A DNA stretch of 64,000 nt from Pseudoalteromonas luteoviolacea (lineage in GTDB: Bacteria > Pseudomonadota > Gammaproteobacteria > Enterobacterales > Alteromonadaceae): contig NZ_JAKFZS010000012.1 of the NCBI RefSeq assembly GCF_021654285.1, positions 62,001-126,000 on the forward strand. The letters are read 5' to 3'. Below the pieces are notes generated by a model. The model worked only from the letters and a program-made list of their open reading frames with translations. It was not told where the DNA came from and did not search any database. Both the position numbers and the translations under genes were made by a program. Below are positions 1 to 9,528 of the stretch, one piece after another. The first letter of the stretch is position 1. Each line of letters starts with the position of its first letter.

Positions 1-684
1 GTTTTGCAAGAGCGTGAAGTAGAAAGGTTAGGTGGTAGAAAAACCATCGAATTGGATGTCAGAGTTTTGGCGACCAGCAACCGAGATTTGAAAGATGCAG
101 TGGCTGAAGGCAAATTCCGAGAAGATTTGTATTATAGATTAAATGTTTTTCCGCTGACTTGGTTACCTCTGAAAGATAGAGCTGCAGACATTGTCCCTTT
201 AGCTGTGCACCTGATTGAAAGGCATTGTCAAAAATCGAACCAATTGACACCTAAGTTAACCGTGGCTGCGCAGCAAAAATTATTACAGCATGCTTGGCCT
301 GGTAATGTGAGAGAGTTGGATAATGTTGTTCAACGTGCATTGATCCTACAGCAGGGGGAGCAAGTCACTGATGCTGATATTTTCATTGAAAATTTAGCAC
401 CAGTGGAACTATCAGCTGAACAGGCTTTGGCTTCTCGACCTGTTGAGCTTGATGCTTCACCTTATAATGCTTACTCAAACATGGAGCCTGAAGCACCTAG
501 CTCTAGTGATAATATGAGCTACAAAGAAGAGCTTCAGGATAAAGAGCATCAAATTATATTGGACACGCTTACTCGTTGTAATGGTAAACGAAAAGATGTT
601 GCTGAAATTCTTGGGATCAGTCCAAGAACGCTCAGATATAAATTGGCCAAAATGAGGGATTTAGGCCTGCCAGTCCCTGCTTAA
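1..684 (+). CDS. flrC: FlrC/FleR sigma-54-dependent flagellar response regulator (C-terminal part)
   Basis: This is the 3' part of a sigma-54 activator; the receiver domain and the start of the AAA+ domain lie before the window. The reading frame is open from base 1. Visible are the end of the AAA+ ATPase with the RLNVFPL segment and the WPGNVREL motif near residues 98-105, then a Fis-type helix-turn-helix at the C-terminus (RKDVAEILGISPRTLRYKL). Lying directly ahead of fliE, it matches FlrC of Vibrio and FleR of Pseudomonas, the response regulator paired with the FlrB/FleS kinase, which switches on sigma-54-dependent flagellar genes. The identity is well supported by context and by the C-terminal sequence. 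Confidence 0.9.
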   Translation, partial: VLQEREVERLGGRKTIELDVRVLATSNRDLKDAVAEGKFREDLYYRLNVFPLTWLPLKDRAADIVPLAVHLIERHCQKSNQLTPKLTVAAQQKLLQHAWPGNVRELDNVVQRALILQQGEQVTDADIFIENLAPVELSAEQALASRPVELDASPYNAYSNMEPEAPSSSDNMSYKEELQDKEHQIILDTLTRCNGKRKDVAEILGISPRTLRYKLAKMRDLGLPVPA

Positions 685-692
685 TAACTTAT

Positions 693-722
693 AAAGCAAC
701 CAGTTAAATCTGGTTGCTTTTT
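693..722 (+). terminator. Intrinsic terminator after flrC
   Basis: An 11-bp perfect stem (693-703 with 710-720) has a 6-nt loop and runs into a T tract. It lies just after the flrC stop and separates flrC from the fliE promoter. Confidence 0.85.
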
Positions 723-786
723 CATCTGTCAAAAAATCGACCTCACAATTTAAGATTCAACTCATTGAATTTAAAGAATTAAAAGT

Positions 787-802
787 TGGCATGTTTCATG
801 CT
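787..802 (+). promoter_or_regulatory. Sigma-54 (-24/-12) promoter for fliE
   Basis: TGGCATG, then four bases, then ATGCT. GG at 788-789 and GC at 800-801 are separated by exactly 10 nt, as sigma-54 promoters require. It lies 27 nt before the fliE start, and its position directly after an activator of the FlrC type supports it. Confidence 0.75.
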
Positions 803-828
803 TTATACCTTGTAAGAGAATTTACAGG

Positions 829-1173
829 GTGAGCAACATGAAAATTCAAAATACCAGTTTATATCAAGAGATGCAGTCAATGGCTTCTCAAGCAGGCCGT
901 ATTGAGCCTCAAGTTAAGCAACCTATGGATGCGACTGCGGCGACATCAAGCGCGCAGTTTGGTGATATTTTGAAAGGCGCGTTAAATAATGTCGCTGATT
1001 TGCAAAGAGATGCAAAAGCAAAAGTCACCGCAGTTGAAATGGGCGACCGTAGCGTTTCCTTAGCAGAAGCAATGATTGCAAAAAACAAATCATCAGTGGC
1101 CTTTGAAGCAACCGTTCAAGTTCGTAACAAACTTGTCGAAGCTTACAAAGACATTATGAGCATGCCTGTGTAA
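829..1173 (+). CDS. fliE: Flagellar hook-basal body protein FliE
   Basis: FliE is the small adaptor between the MS ring and the proximal rod and is exported by the flagellar type III apparatus. The 114-residue product has the family's C-terminal pattern, with a SVAFEATVQVRNKLVEAYKD-like ending and a final MPV. A GTG start is used; an in-frame ATG follows four codons in, and AGGG just upstream of the GTG favours the GTG. It is the first gene of a fliEFGHIJ unit preceded by a sigma-54 promoter. Length and order are normal for the family. Confidence 0.93.
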   Translation: MSNMKIQNTSLYQEMQSMASQAGRIEPQVKQPMDATAATSSAQFGDILKGALNNVADLQRDAKAKVTAVEMGDRSVSLAEAMIAKNKSSVAFEATVQVRNKLVEAYKDIMSMPV

Positions 1174-1198
1174 TTAATGAGATGATTGGAGAGTAACT

Positions 1199-2917
1199 GT
1201 GGCTACAAATCAAACGACAGATCTAGCACTTTCAGATGGCCCAGCAGGGGCAGTCGCTGAAGGTGCAGACACCCAGCAAGAACAAAAGTCTGGTTATTTT
1301 AGTGCTTTAAGTGGCGTTGATATGCTACGTCAAGTTACGCTCGTAATCGCCTTAGCAATTTGTTTGGCAATCGCCATCTTCATTATTATTTGGGCTCGCC
1401 AACCTGATATGCGCCCACTCGGTCAATACCCAACTGATGAGCTAGTCCAAACACTCGATTTCCTCGATGCCCAAAAAATTGAGTATGAACTAGATGGCAA
1501 TACCATCATGGTTGCTGAAACAGATTATCAAAATATCAAACTTAAAATGGCACGGGATGGCTTTACGCAATCGCCAACCTCCGGCACTGATATTTTGATG
1601 CAGGACATGGGTTTTGGCGTGAGTCAGCGTCTTGAGAGAGAAAGGCTGAAACATAGCCGTGAGCAGCAGTTAGCGCGTACAATTGAAGAGTTACAAGATA
1701 TTAATCGTGCTAAAGTACTACTCGCCATTCCTAAAGAAAATGTATTTGCTCGCCGTGAGAAAAAGCCTTCCGCAACTGTGGTATTAACTATGAAGCGTGG
1801 TCGCACGCTCGATGGAGAAGAAGTTGACTCTATTGTTGATATTGTAGCCTCTGCTGTTCAGGGTCTTGAACCTTCTCGTGTAACCGTGACAGATCAAAAT
1901 GGTCGTTTGTTAAATTCTGGTTCGCAAGATTCATTGGCGGCACGTTCTCGTAAAGAATATGAAATAGAACGCAAACGTGAGTCAGAGTACTTATCAAAAA
2001 TTGACAGTATCATGATCCCAGTGGTTGGCTTGGGTAACTTTACTGCACAAGTTGATTTGACCATGGACTTTAGCGCAGTTGAAGAAACGCACAAACGCTT
2101 TAACCCAGACTTGCCTGCAGTGCGCAGTGAAACAACATTTGAAGAGAATAACATTGGTGGGATCACCGCTGGTATTCCAGGCGCATTAACTAACCAGCCA
2201 CCAATGGACTCAAATATTCCAGAAGTCGCTGGGGCGGGTGGCAGCGGTAAAGGCACAACGCCTAGCCGCTCTCAAAGAGAAGCAACACGAAACTATGAGC
2301 TGGACACCACGATTTCTCACAAGCGTCAACAAACAGGTGTTATTCGTCGTATCAGTGTGTCAGTTGCGGTTGACTATGTCGCTAAAGCCGATGCTGAGGG
2401 CAATGTGTCTATGGTGCCTCGCGCACAAGAAGAGTTAAATAACATACGTCGCTTGCTACAAGGTGGTGTTGGTTTTGATATGCAACGTGGCGATGCATTA
2501 GAAGTGGTAACAGTGCCGTTTGTACGAGAAGATATTTTAGAAACTTCAGAGCTACCTCTTTGGGAGCAAGAGTGGTTTATGAAGGTTGCACGTTTAGCTG
2601 CTGGTGCTTTAGTAATCATTGTATTGATAATGGCGGTAGTTCGCCCTATGCTGAAAAGACTTATTTACCCAGACGATACACTTGAGGACTATGATGAGGA
2701 TGCACTTACTGCAGGTGTAGACTTAGGAGATAGTACTTTAGATATGCTTAGTAACGACTTTGATGAATCAGCTGTTGGCTTCTCCTCGGATGGTACATTA
2801 CAATTGCCAGACTTACATGGAGATGAAGATCTATTGAAAGCGGTTCGAGCATTGGTAGCAAATGAGCCTGAGCTTTCTTCACAAGTGGTCAAAGCGTGGT
2901 TAACTGAAGATGAGTGA
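1199..2917 (+). CDS. fliF: Flagellar MS-ring protein FliF
   Basis: FliF forms the MS ring in the inner membrane, the base on which rotor and export gate assemble. The 572-residue protein has one membrane segment near residues 48-66 and a second near 465-482, with the large periplasmic ring-building part between them. An acidic C-terminal tail (around LPDLHGDEDLLKAVRALV) is the expected FliG-binding region. It starts with GTG after a GGAGAG ribosome site. Its 3' end overlaps fliG by 8 nt, suggesting translational coupling. Confidence 0.96.
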   Translation: MATNQTTDLALSDGPAGAVAEGADTQQEQKSGYFSALSGVDMLRQVTLVIALAICLAIAIFIIIWARQPDMRPLGQYPTDELVQTLDFLDAQKIEYELDGNTIMVAETDYQNIKLKMARDGFTQSPTSGTDILMQDMGFGVSQRLERERLKHSREQQLARTIEELQDINRAKVLLAIPKENVFARREKKPSATVVLTMKRGRTLDGEEVDSIVDIVASAVQGLEPSRVTVTDQNGRLLNSGSQDSLAARSRKEYEIERKRESEYLSKIDSIMIPVVGLGNFTAQVDLTMDFSAVEETHKRFNPDLPAVRSETTFEENNIGGITAGIPGALTNQPPMDSNIPEVAGAGGSGKGTTPSRSQREATRNYELDTTISHKRQQTGVIRRISVSVAVDYVAKADAEGNVSMVPRAQEELNNIRRLLQGGVGFDMQRGDALEVVTVPFVREDILETSELPLWEQEWFMKVARLAAGALVIIVLIMAVVRPMLKRLIYPDDTLEDYDEDALTAGVDLGDSTLDMLSNDFDESAVGFSSDGTLQLPDLHGDEDLLKAVRALVANEPELSSQVVKAWLTEDE

Positions 2918-3950
2918 TGAAGAACAAAAACAACTGCCCCCTACATTTGATGTAGAAAAGTTAGATGGCGTCGATAAAGCCGCCATCTTACTGCTCAGTT
3001 TAACAGAAGAAGATGCGGCGCAAATCTTAAAACATTTAGAACCCAAGCAAGTACAGAAAGTGGGTATGGCGATGGCGGCAATTGATGACTTGTCGCAATC
3101 CAAAATTAGTGCCGTACATAATTTGTTTATAGAACAAATTCAGAGTTTTAGTACTATTGGTTTCCAGTCTGAAGACTTTATTAAGAAGGCCCTGACTGCA
3201 GCATTAGGTGAAGACAAAGCTGCAAGTTTAATAGACCAAATTGTTATGGGTTCTGGTGCGAAAGGGTTAGATTCACTGAAGTGGATGGACTCAAAACAGG
3301 TTGCCAACATTATCCGCAACGAGCACCCGCAGATCCAAACAATTGTATTGTCATATCTAGAGCCGGAGCAATCAGCAGAGATACTTTCACAGTTTACCGA
3401 GAAAGTGCGGTTAGACTTAACAATGCGTATTGCAAACCTTGAAGAAGTTCAGCCAGCAGCATTGCAAGAGCTTAACGAAATCATGGAAAAACAATTTGCA
3501 GGTCAAGCTGGTGCACAAGCCGCTAAAATGGGCGGCTTGAAAGCAGCTGCTGATATCATGAACTACCTAGATACTAATGTTGAAGGTCAGTTAATGGACT
3601 CAATTCGTGAACATGACGAAGAGATGTCACAGCAAATTCAAGATCTGATGTTTGTATTTGAAAACTTGATGGATGTTGAAGACCGAGGTATTCAAGCAAT
3701 ACTAAGAGAAGTACAGCAAGATGTCTTGATGAAAGCCATTAAAGGCGCAGATGACTCATTAAAAGATAAAATTTTAAGCAATATGTCTAAGCGTGCTGCT
3801 GAAATGATGGCCGATGACTTAGAGGCAATGCCACCTGTGAGGATCAGTGAAGTAGAAGCTGCACAAAAAGAAATATTGGCAACTGCCAGACGTTTAGCTG
3901 ACTCTGGAGAGATCATGCTCGGCGGTGGTGGCGGTGAGGAGTTCCTGTAA
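2910..3950 (+). CDS. fliG: Flagellar motor switch protein FliG
   Basis: FliG is the rotor protein that meets the stator and converts CheY-P input into rotation sense. The 346-residue product has the N-terminal FliF-binding region beginning KLDGVDKAAILLLSL, the EHPQ motif in the middle domain (NEHPQIQTIVLSYL), and the charged C-terminal torque helix region (MFVFENLMDVEDRGIQAILREV). It ends in EEFL, as FliG proteins commonly do. The start overlaps fliF, and fliH follows after 3 nt. Confidence 0.97.
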   Translation: MSDEEQKQLPPTFDVEKLDGVDKAAILLLSLTEEDAAQILKHLEPKQVQKVGMAMAAIDDLSQSKISAVHNLFIEQIQSFSTIGFQSEDFIKKALTAALGEDKAASLIDQIVMGSGAKGLDSLKWMDSKQVANIIRNEHPQIQTIVLSYLEPEQSAEILSQFTEKVRLDLTMRIANLEEVQPAALQELNEIMEKQFAGQAGAQAAKMGGLKAAADIMNYLDTNVEGQLMDSIREHDEEMSQQIQDLMFVFENLMDVEDRGIQAILREVQQDVLMKAIKGADDSLKDKILSNMSKRAAEMMADDLEAMPPVRISEVEAAQKEILATARRLADSGEIMLGGGGGEEFL

Positions 3951-3953
3951 AGT

Positions 3954-4772
3954 ATGTCTGATCCTAAATTTCACCGTGGACGCCCTGTTCATGGAGAGGC
4001 TGTCGATGCATTACTCGATCATTTAGAAGAGTGGCCGATACCGGATGTCAAAGAGGACCTAAGTGGGTTGAGCGGTCGTTCAACCGCAATGGGTACTCCG
4101 CTTGAAGAGTTGTATACAAAGACCGAACGTAATGTTGAGCCTGAAGCAGTTGAACCTGAAATTCCGACTTTAACCTTGGAGGAGCTTGAACAGATCCGTC
4201 AGGATGCTTATGAAGAGGGATTAAAACAGGGTCATGAGCAAGGTTATCTTGAAGGGTTTGAAAAGGGCGCCAAAGAGGGCAATGAAGCTGGACAAAAAGA
4301 AGGGTTAGAGATCGGCAAGCAACAAGGCCTTGAAGATGCCAAACCTTTGGTGGAAGAAAGGCTACAAACACTAACACAGTTAATTGAGAAAATTCATGAG
4401 CCGCTTAAGCAAGTTGATGATGCTTGCGAAAAACAGTTGATCGAGCTTGTCAGTTTATTGACACAACAAATAACTTTCCACGAGATAAAGACAAACCCTG
4501 AACTGATCTTACAAGCTTTGAAAAAAGGTCTGGATGCATTACCCATCGGTGAGGTGCAACTTAAAGTCCACCTGCACCCTGATGATCTTTCTTTAGTTGA
4601 GGAAGCCTATGGGGCAGATATGATCCAAAAGCAGCAATGGCAGCTTATTCCAGAGCCTACCTTTGAACGCGGCGGTTGTGAAATTAAATCTCTGATCTCT
4701 TCTATCGATTTAACGGTAAAAACCCGTCTGACTGAAATATTGGAAAAGTTTTTGCATGACAGTGGTATCTAA
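3954..4772 (+). CDS. fliH: Flagellar assembly protein FliH
   Basis: FliH binds and restrains the export ATPase FliI and links it to the C ring. The 272-residue product has a disordered acidic N-terminus and then a run of glycines at exact four-residue spacing from Gly89 to Gly125, the GxxxG repeat known for this family. The C-terminal domain (from about residue 130) resembles V-type ATPase subunit E. It sits between fliG and fliI as expected. The repeat is unusually regular, with ten glycines in phase. Confidence 0.93.
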   Translation: MSDPKFHRGRPVHGEAVDALLDHLEEWPIPDVKEDLSGLSGRSTAMGTPLEELYTKTERNVEPEAVEPEIPTLTLEELEQIRQDAYEEGLKQGHEQGYLEGFEKGAKEGNEAGQKEGLEIGKQQGLEDAKPLVEERLQTLTQLIEKIHEPLKQVDDACEKQLIELVSLLTQQITFHEIKTNPELILQALKKGLDALPIGEVQLKVHLHPDDLSLVEEAYGADMIQKQQWQLIPEPTFERGGCEIKSLISSIDLTVKTRLTEILEKFLHDSGI

Positions 4773-4792
4773 GAATAATTGCGCCATGTTAA

Positions 4793-6136
4793 ATGTCAGA
4801 GTTAGAACCTCAAAACCAATCGTTTGCACAACGAATTAACACATACCAAAAACATATCCACCCTTTTGGTGTTGCTGTTGCGGGGAGCTTAACACGTGTT
4901 GTTGGGCTAACCCTTGAAGCAAAAGGGCTCAATGCTGCCGTAGGTAGTCAGTGCAAAATCGAAACTATTAATGGTTTTATTGATGCTGAGGTGATTGGTT
5001 TCAATAATGATGTCCTCTATCTCATGCCAAATGATCGTATTTCAGGTGTCTTGCCTGGCGCACGAGTTATTCCTCAAGTAAAAGAAGCTGGATTACCTGT
5101 CGGAATGGGGTTATTAGGTCGTGTGGTTGATGGCTTGGGACGGCCATTAGACGGATTAGGCGCAATACAAGCAGAAACGAGACTCAAATTTGCCCAGGCT
5201 CCCATCAATCCATTGGCTAGACGCCCGATCAAAGAGCCAATGGATGTTGGCGTAAGGGCAATTAATTCAATTATCACTGTAGGACAAGGTCAGCGAATGG
5301 GGTTGTTTGCAGGTAGTGGTGTTGGTAAATCAGTCTTATTAGGAATGATGACGCGAGGCAGTGAAGCCGATGTGATTGTTGTTGGCCTAGTCGGTGAGCG
5401 TGGGCGAGAAGTTAAAGAGTTCATAGATGAGATCCTAGGTACTGAAGGGCGCCGTCGCTCTGTGGTGGTTGCAGCCCCAGCCGATGCCTCACCTTTAATG
5501 CGATTAAAAGGCTGCGAAAGTGCAGTCACAATTGCGGAATATTTTAGAGATCAAGGTCTAAATGTATTATTACTGCTTGACTCAGTAACACGTTATGCGA
5601 TGGCTCAGCGTGAAATTGCGCTTGCAGTCGGTGAGCCACCAGCAACCAAAGGTTATCCACCTTCAGTGTTTGCTAAATTACCTGCTTTAGTTGAAAGGGC
5701 TGGTAATGGCGGGGAAGGTCAAGGGTCAATCACCGCATTTTTTACTGTTTTGAGTGAAGGGGATGATATGCAAGACCCCATTGCTGATTCTGCACGAGCT
5801 ATATTGGATGGTCACATTGTATTATCAAGAGAATTAGCTGACAGTGGTCACTACCCAGCAATTGATATTGAAAAGTCTATTAGCCGTGTAATGCCGCAAG
5901 TTGTTTCGGACACACATATGCAGCAGGCAAGGATCCTTAAACAAGTGTATTCAATGTATCAGCAAAACAAAGATATGATCACATTAGGCGCTTATCAAAA
6001 AGGCAGTGATCCTATGCTTGATCAAGCTATAGCAATGATGCCAAGCGTAAATGGCTTTTTGCAACAAGGTATGAAAGATGTGCTTAACTACGATGAATGC
6101 TTACAAGGTTTATCACAATTATTAGGACAAGGCTAA
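4793..6136 (+). CDS. fliI: Flagellum-specific ATPase FliI
   Basis: FliI is the export ATPase of the flagellar type III apparatus, related to the F1 beta subunit. The 447-residue product has Walker A AGSGVGKS at residues 173-180, the [10 protein letters not shown] segment, and the [17 protein letters not shown]alker B/catalytic region. An ATG 20 nt after the fliH stop is used. Its stop codon overlaps the fliJ start by one base (TAATG). Confidence 0.96.
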   Translation: MSELEPQNQSFAQRINTYQKHIHPFGVAVAGSLTRVVGLTLEAKGLNAAVGSQCKIETINGFIDAEVIGFNNDVLYLMPNDRISGVLPGARVIPQVKEAGLPVGMGLLGRVVDGLGRPLDGLGAIQAETRLKFAQAPINPLARRPIKEPMDVGVRAINSIITVGQGQRMGLFAGSGVGKSVLLGMMTRGSEADVIVVGLVGERGREVKEFIDEILGTEGRRRSVVVAAPADASPLMRLKGCESAVTIAEYFRDQGLNVLLLLDSVTRYAMAQREIALAVGEPPATKGYPPSVFAKLPALVERAGNGGEGQGSITAFFTVLSEGDDMQDPIADSARAILDGHIVLSRELADSGHYPAIDIEKSISRVMPQVVSDTHMQQARILKQVYSMYQQNKDMITLGAYQKGSDPMLDQAIAMMPSVNGFLQQGMKDVLNYDECLQGLSQLLGQG

Positions 6137-6582
6137 TGGCGACTGACAAATTATCTCTCTTACACAAGCTGGAAACTGATAAAGAAGATACGTTACGGAT
6201 TAACTTCATTCAGGCTGAAAACAGCTTGAATGATAATCAACAAAAGTTGAAAGGCTTGAATGACTTTCGTTTGGAGTATACCCAACAATTGCACACGAAG
6301 GCGCAGCAAGGGCTGAGCAGTAGCGGGTTTACTCAATACCACAGCTTCATCAATAAAATTGAAGAGGCAATTAAACAGCAAGCAAATACGGTTGCAACGG
6401 CAAAACGTGTTGTTGAGCAGCGCAGAAAACTATGGCTAGCACAACAGGCAAAAGTAAAAGCCATTGCAAAGCTCATCGAGAAAAAACTGCTAGAAAAACA
6501 GCGAGTCCAAGCAAAAGTAGAACAAAAAATGCTTGATGAGTTCGCAACAAATATGTTTATGAGAAATAAACTGCTTAATTAG
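6136..6582 (+). CDS. fliJ: Flagellar export protein FliJ
   Basis: FliJ is a coiled-coil protein that works with FliH and FliI in export and escorts chaperones. The 148-residue product is nearly all charged helix (for example around KLETDKEDTLRINFIQAENS). The ATG at 6136 is chosen because it overlaps the fliI stop in a TAATG junction and gives the normal family length; an upstream in-frame ATG at 6097 would lie inside fliI. It is the last gene before the fliK promoter. Confidence 0.9.
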   Translation: MATDKLSLLHKLETDKEDTLRINFIQAENSLNDNQQKLKGLNDFRLEYTQQLHTKAQQGLSSSGFTQYHSFINKIEEAIKQQANTVATAKRVVEQRRKLWLAQQAKVKAIAKLIEKKLLEKQRVQAKVEQKMLDEFATNMFMRNKLLN

Positions 6583-6598
6583 TGGCTTAAAAATTGCA
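6583..6598 (+). promoter_or_regulatory. Sigma-54 (-24/-12) promoter for fliK
   Basis: TGGCTTA, four A residues, then TTGCA. GG at 6584-6585 and GC at 6596-6597 are 10 nt apart, and the -12 element matches the consensus fully. It begins at the base after the fliJ stop codon and lies 68 nt before fliK, so fliK to flhB may be transcribed separately from fliE to fliJ. Confidence 0.75.
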
Positions 6599-6665
6599 TT
6601 TTTTAACAATATTGGTATTTGAAGTAGGCAAGCGGTCTTAGGTTGCCACATAGAAAGGTGAGAGT

Positions 6666-8948
6666 ATGGCTAATGTTTCGCTAGATGTAGGTTTGAATAA
6701 TTCAGTTGCACCTCAGCATAGACAGGCAGATGAAAGGTCAGCAGAACAAGGGTTCATGGCTGTATTGGCGCAAGCGAATGAGCAAGAAGAGGCTAAAAGA
6801 GTTGCGTTAGCGTCAGAAGCAAAAGCTGAAGTGCAGCGTAGACAACATGCATCACAGAGTGAAAAAGTGGAACATGAACCTAGTAAGGTGCAAACAGGCC
6901 CTGATGAGCCATTGAAATTAGATGATTCACATTTACCTAAGACAGGCCCGGATGTAGTGTTGCAGGTAGAGATTTCAGATGACATTGATAGTCAACAAAA
7001 GGAGACAGGACAAAACCCTGATAGCTTATTATCGCAAATAACAGCTTCTAACAATCAAAAAACCGATGTGGAGCACCATTTAGCTCCGGTGCCGACCGCG
7101 ATGCGAGAGCACGTAGACAAAGTTGAAGTGTTACCAGGTAACCCTGGAACAAACAAAGGGAAAAAAGGACCTATTGACCTAATAGGACCCATAGTAACGC
7201 AAGGGGAAAAAGCGGAAACCGGTACCGATGCCCTTGCAGACAATAAATCAGCATCGTCATTTCGTTCTGACAAACTTCTAAGTGCGGATATTCCTCAGCA
7301 GCAAAGCCAACAGACAGGATCGGAACGTTTTAAAGCCATTGATCCTGGGCCTCGTTATTCTGAGGGCCCGGTTGGTGATCCAAGTAACGTGCAAGATGAT
7401 GTAAAAAAGGCTACTAATAACCCTCAGTCCCAAAAAGATATCATTACAGGTAAGGAAATTTTTAATGGTGAAGTAAAGTCGCGTGAATGGTTCTTACATA
7501 ATAAAAATGCTACTTCTGACAAGTCAGAAGTTCAGAAACAAATACAACCTGATGTAGCAATTAAAGCTGTAAAGACAGATTCAGTTGATGCAAAAGCTTC
7601 AACAGAACCTAAAGTGCAAACAGAATTAAAGACTGCTTTAAACGATGCAGCAAAGTCAGTAGAAAGTGAACTAAATAGTGAAGCTTCATATTTGGCTTCG
7701 CAGATTAGAAAAGCTGTTACTCAGGAGCCGCAAGTGACTCAACCAAAAGGGACTGTTCAGGCGCAAAGTATTGACGAAACTAGTTCTAAAACTGATCTAA
7801 CAGCCAAGGCATCAACTGATGAACTAAAAGCAAAGCCTGCAATTGAGGTTGCGACACAGGGAAATGAAAAAGGTTCTCCAAACATCAAAGTACTTTCAGA
7901 GTTAAAGTCTATGGTTGAGCAACTCTCCCCCCAAGAGAAAAAGCAATTGGAGAGTGCCCTAAATGAGAAGTTAAGCAGTGATAAAATGGCTGACCCTCAG
8001 GTAAAACGCCTTGAAAGTACATTATATACATTGGTAACAGGTAAACCTGCTCCTGATGTAAATCCAAAGCAGGCAAAAGATACTTCGAATAATGAGCACG
8101 CAGCTGATAAGTTAAGTGACAGTAAGGTTAAATTGAGTAATGCAGCGGTTGAACTACCCTCTCAGCAGATTGATAAGTCTGAAATGAGTTACAATTCTAC
8201 GAAAATAATATCAATTAAAGAGGGCGTTGTAGCTGAACCAACAAAACAAAACGTTGATGTTGCTTTAAGTGAAGAAGCCCCTGAAATGGCTACCGAGTCA
8301 GATGGTGAGCAATCACAAAATAACAGCAGCAACCAACGTCAAACTGCCAGTGCCAATGTCGAAAATATTTTTAAAGCGATCCGTACTTTAGGTTCAGAGC
8401 AAATTCAAAGTAAAGAAGAGTTTGAGAACGTGATCCAACAGGTTGAACAATCTCGCCAGAGTCAGCAAGTCGTTCAACAACAAAGTGCCGCTCAGGTGAA
8501 AACGCCTCAAGAGCAGGGGATCATGCAAACACTTAATCTTGCACGAAATGATGCAGCAAAAATGATGCAAGAAAAAGTGAATATGATGATCAATTTAAAC
8601 AATCAAGAAGCAGAGATTAGATTAGACCCTGCTGAATTGGGTAGTATGCAAATTCGTATTCGCTCTGATGCTGAACAGGCGCAGATAAACTTTGTCGTGC
8701 AAAATCAGCAAGCAAAAGAATTACTTGAAGAGTCAATGCCTAAACTGAAAGAGATGTTAGAGGAGCAGGGGATCCAATTAGGCGACAGCAGCATCGAGCA
8801 GCAATCAGAAGGTAACAGTGGCGATGGAGATAATGAGCAGAATGCTCAAGGAAAACTTGCTAATGAGAGCAGCGAGGCGCAAAATAATAAAGAACAATCA
8901 GTGACTAGCAGAAAACAAAGTGATTCAGCAATAGATTACTATGCTTAA
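6666..8948 (+). CDS. fliK: Flagellar hook-length control protein FliK
   Basis: FliK is the secreted ruler that stops hook growth and switches FlhB specificity to filament substrates. The 760-residue product has a long, hydrophilic, low-complexity N-terminal part, and a C-terminal domain of the Flg_hook type near residues 620-705, with the INLNNQEAEIRLDPAELGSM segment and a following KELLEESMPKLKEMLEEQG helix. It is longer than the enteric protein (about 400 residues), as is common in marine gammaproteobacteria. A second FliK-type protein lies at 28767-31319. Confidence 0.9.
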   Translation: MANVSLDVGLNNSVAPQHRQADERSAEQGFMAVLAQANEQEEAKRVALASEAKAEVQRRQHASQSEKVEHEPSKVQTGPDEPLKLDDSHLPKTGPDVVLQVEISDDIDSQQKETGQNPDSLLSQITASNNQKTDVEHHLAPVPTAMREHVDKVEVLPGNPGTNKGKKGPIDLIGPIVTQGEKAETGTDALADNKSASSFRSDKLLSADIPQQQSQQTGSERFKAIDPGPRYSEGPVGDPSNVQDDVKKATNNPQSQKDIITGKEIFNGEVKSREWFLHNKNATSDKSEVQKQIQPDVAIKAVKTDSVDAKASTEPKVQTELKTALNDAAKSVESELNSEASYLASQIRKAVTQEPQVTQPKGTVQAQSIDETSSKTDLTAKASTDELKAKPAIEVATQGNEKGSPNIKVLSELKSMVEQLSPQEKKQLESALNEKLSSDKMADPQVKRLESTLYTLVTGKPAPDVNPKQAKDTSNNEHAADKLSDSKVKLSNAAVELPSQQIDKSEMSYNSTKIISIKEGVVAEPTKQNVDVALSEEAPEMATESDGEQSQNNSSNQRQTASANVENIFKAIRTLGSEQIQSKEEFENVIQQVEQSRQSQQVVQQQSAAQVKTPQEQGIMQTLNLARNDAAKMMQEKVNMMINLNNQEAEIRLDPAELGSMQIRIRSDAEQAQINFVVQNQQAKELLEESMPKLKEMLEEQGIQLGDSSIEQQSEGNSGDGDNEQNAQGKLANESSEAQNNKEQSVTSRKQSDSAIDYYA

Positions 8949-8994
8949 CAACTGCTATTATTAAAAAAGATTATTTAGTTATAGAAGCGCATGT

Positions 8995-9519
8995 ATGGCA
9001 GAAGAAACCGATTTAGAAATTGAAGAAGCTGGTGGGTCTAAAAAGAAACTCATCATCATCATCGCTGCAGTTGTAGTGATTTTGGGAGGTGTTGCTGGTT
9101 TCTTCTTGATGTCTGGAGGGGAGGAAGAAGAAGCTTCCTTGGCAGAAGAGTCAACAGCGGTGCAAGAAGACCTGAGTGAGCAAAATGCAGCTGAAATGGG
9201 CAGTGCGTTATATGTCGCGATGCCAAGACCTTTTGTCTTTAATGTGCCAGGTGCCAGTAGAGACCGGATCGTGCAAATTAAAGTACAATTACTCGTACGT
9301 GGTGATGTTAACGAAGAAGTTGCTAAAAAGCATATACCACTGATCGAAGGCACTTTACTGGGCGTGTTTTCCACGACTACTGCGGATGAATTAAGCACAA
9401 GTGCAGGAAAAGAAACACTGCGTTTATCTGCACTAGATAAAGTTCAAGCTGCAATGGAAGGCGTCGAAGGCAGCAAGGTTATTGAACGTGTGCTGTTTAC
9501 TGGTTTTGTAATGCAGTAG
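8995..9519 (+). CDS. fliL: Flagellar basal body-associated protein FliL
   Basis: FliL is a single-pass inner-membrane protein around the stators that supports torque. The 174-residue product has a short cytoplasmic N-terminus, a KKKLIIIIAAVVVILGG membrane segment near residues 16-38, an acidic linker, and a periplasmic domain. The ATG at 8995 gives the usual MAEE-type start; a nearby ATG at 8991 is out of frame. fliM follows after 9 nt. Confidence 0.93.
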   Translation: MAEETDLEIEEAGGSKKKLIIIIAAVVVILGGVAGFFLMSGGEEEEASLAEESTAVQEDLSEQNAAEMGSALYVAMPRPFVFNVPGASRDRIVQIKVQLLVRGDVNEEVAKKHIPLIEGTLLGVFSTTTADELSTSAGKETLRLSALDKVQAAMEGVEGSKVIERVLFTGFVMQ

Positions 9520-9528
9520 GACGAGATT

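Noticed and set aside
4048..4377. 109-codon open frame opposite fliH
   Set aside because: It lies wholly antisense to a well-supported gene in its Gly/Glu repeat region, has no recognisable domain and no plausible ribosome site; it follows from the repeat composition.
6097..6135. Upstream ATG extension of fliJ
   Set aside because: It lies inside fliI; the TAATG junction at 6134-6138 and normal family length support the start at 6136.
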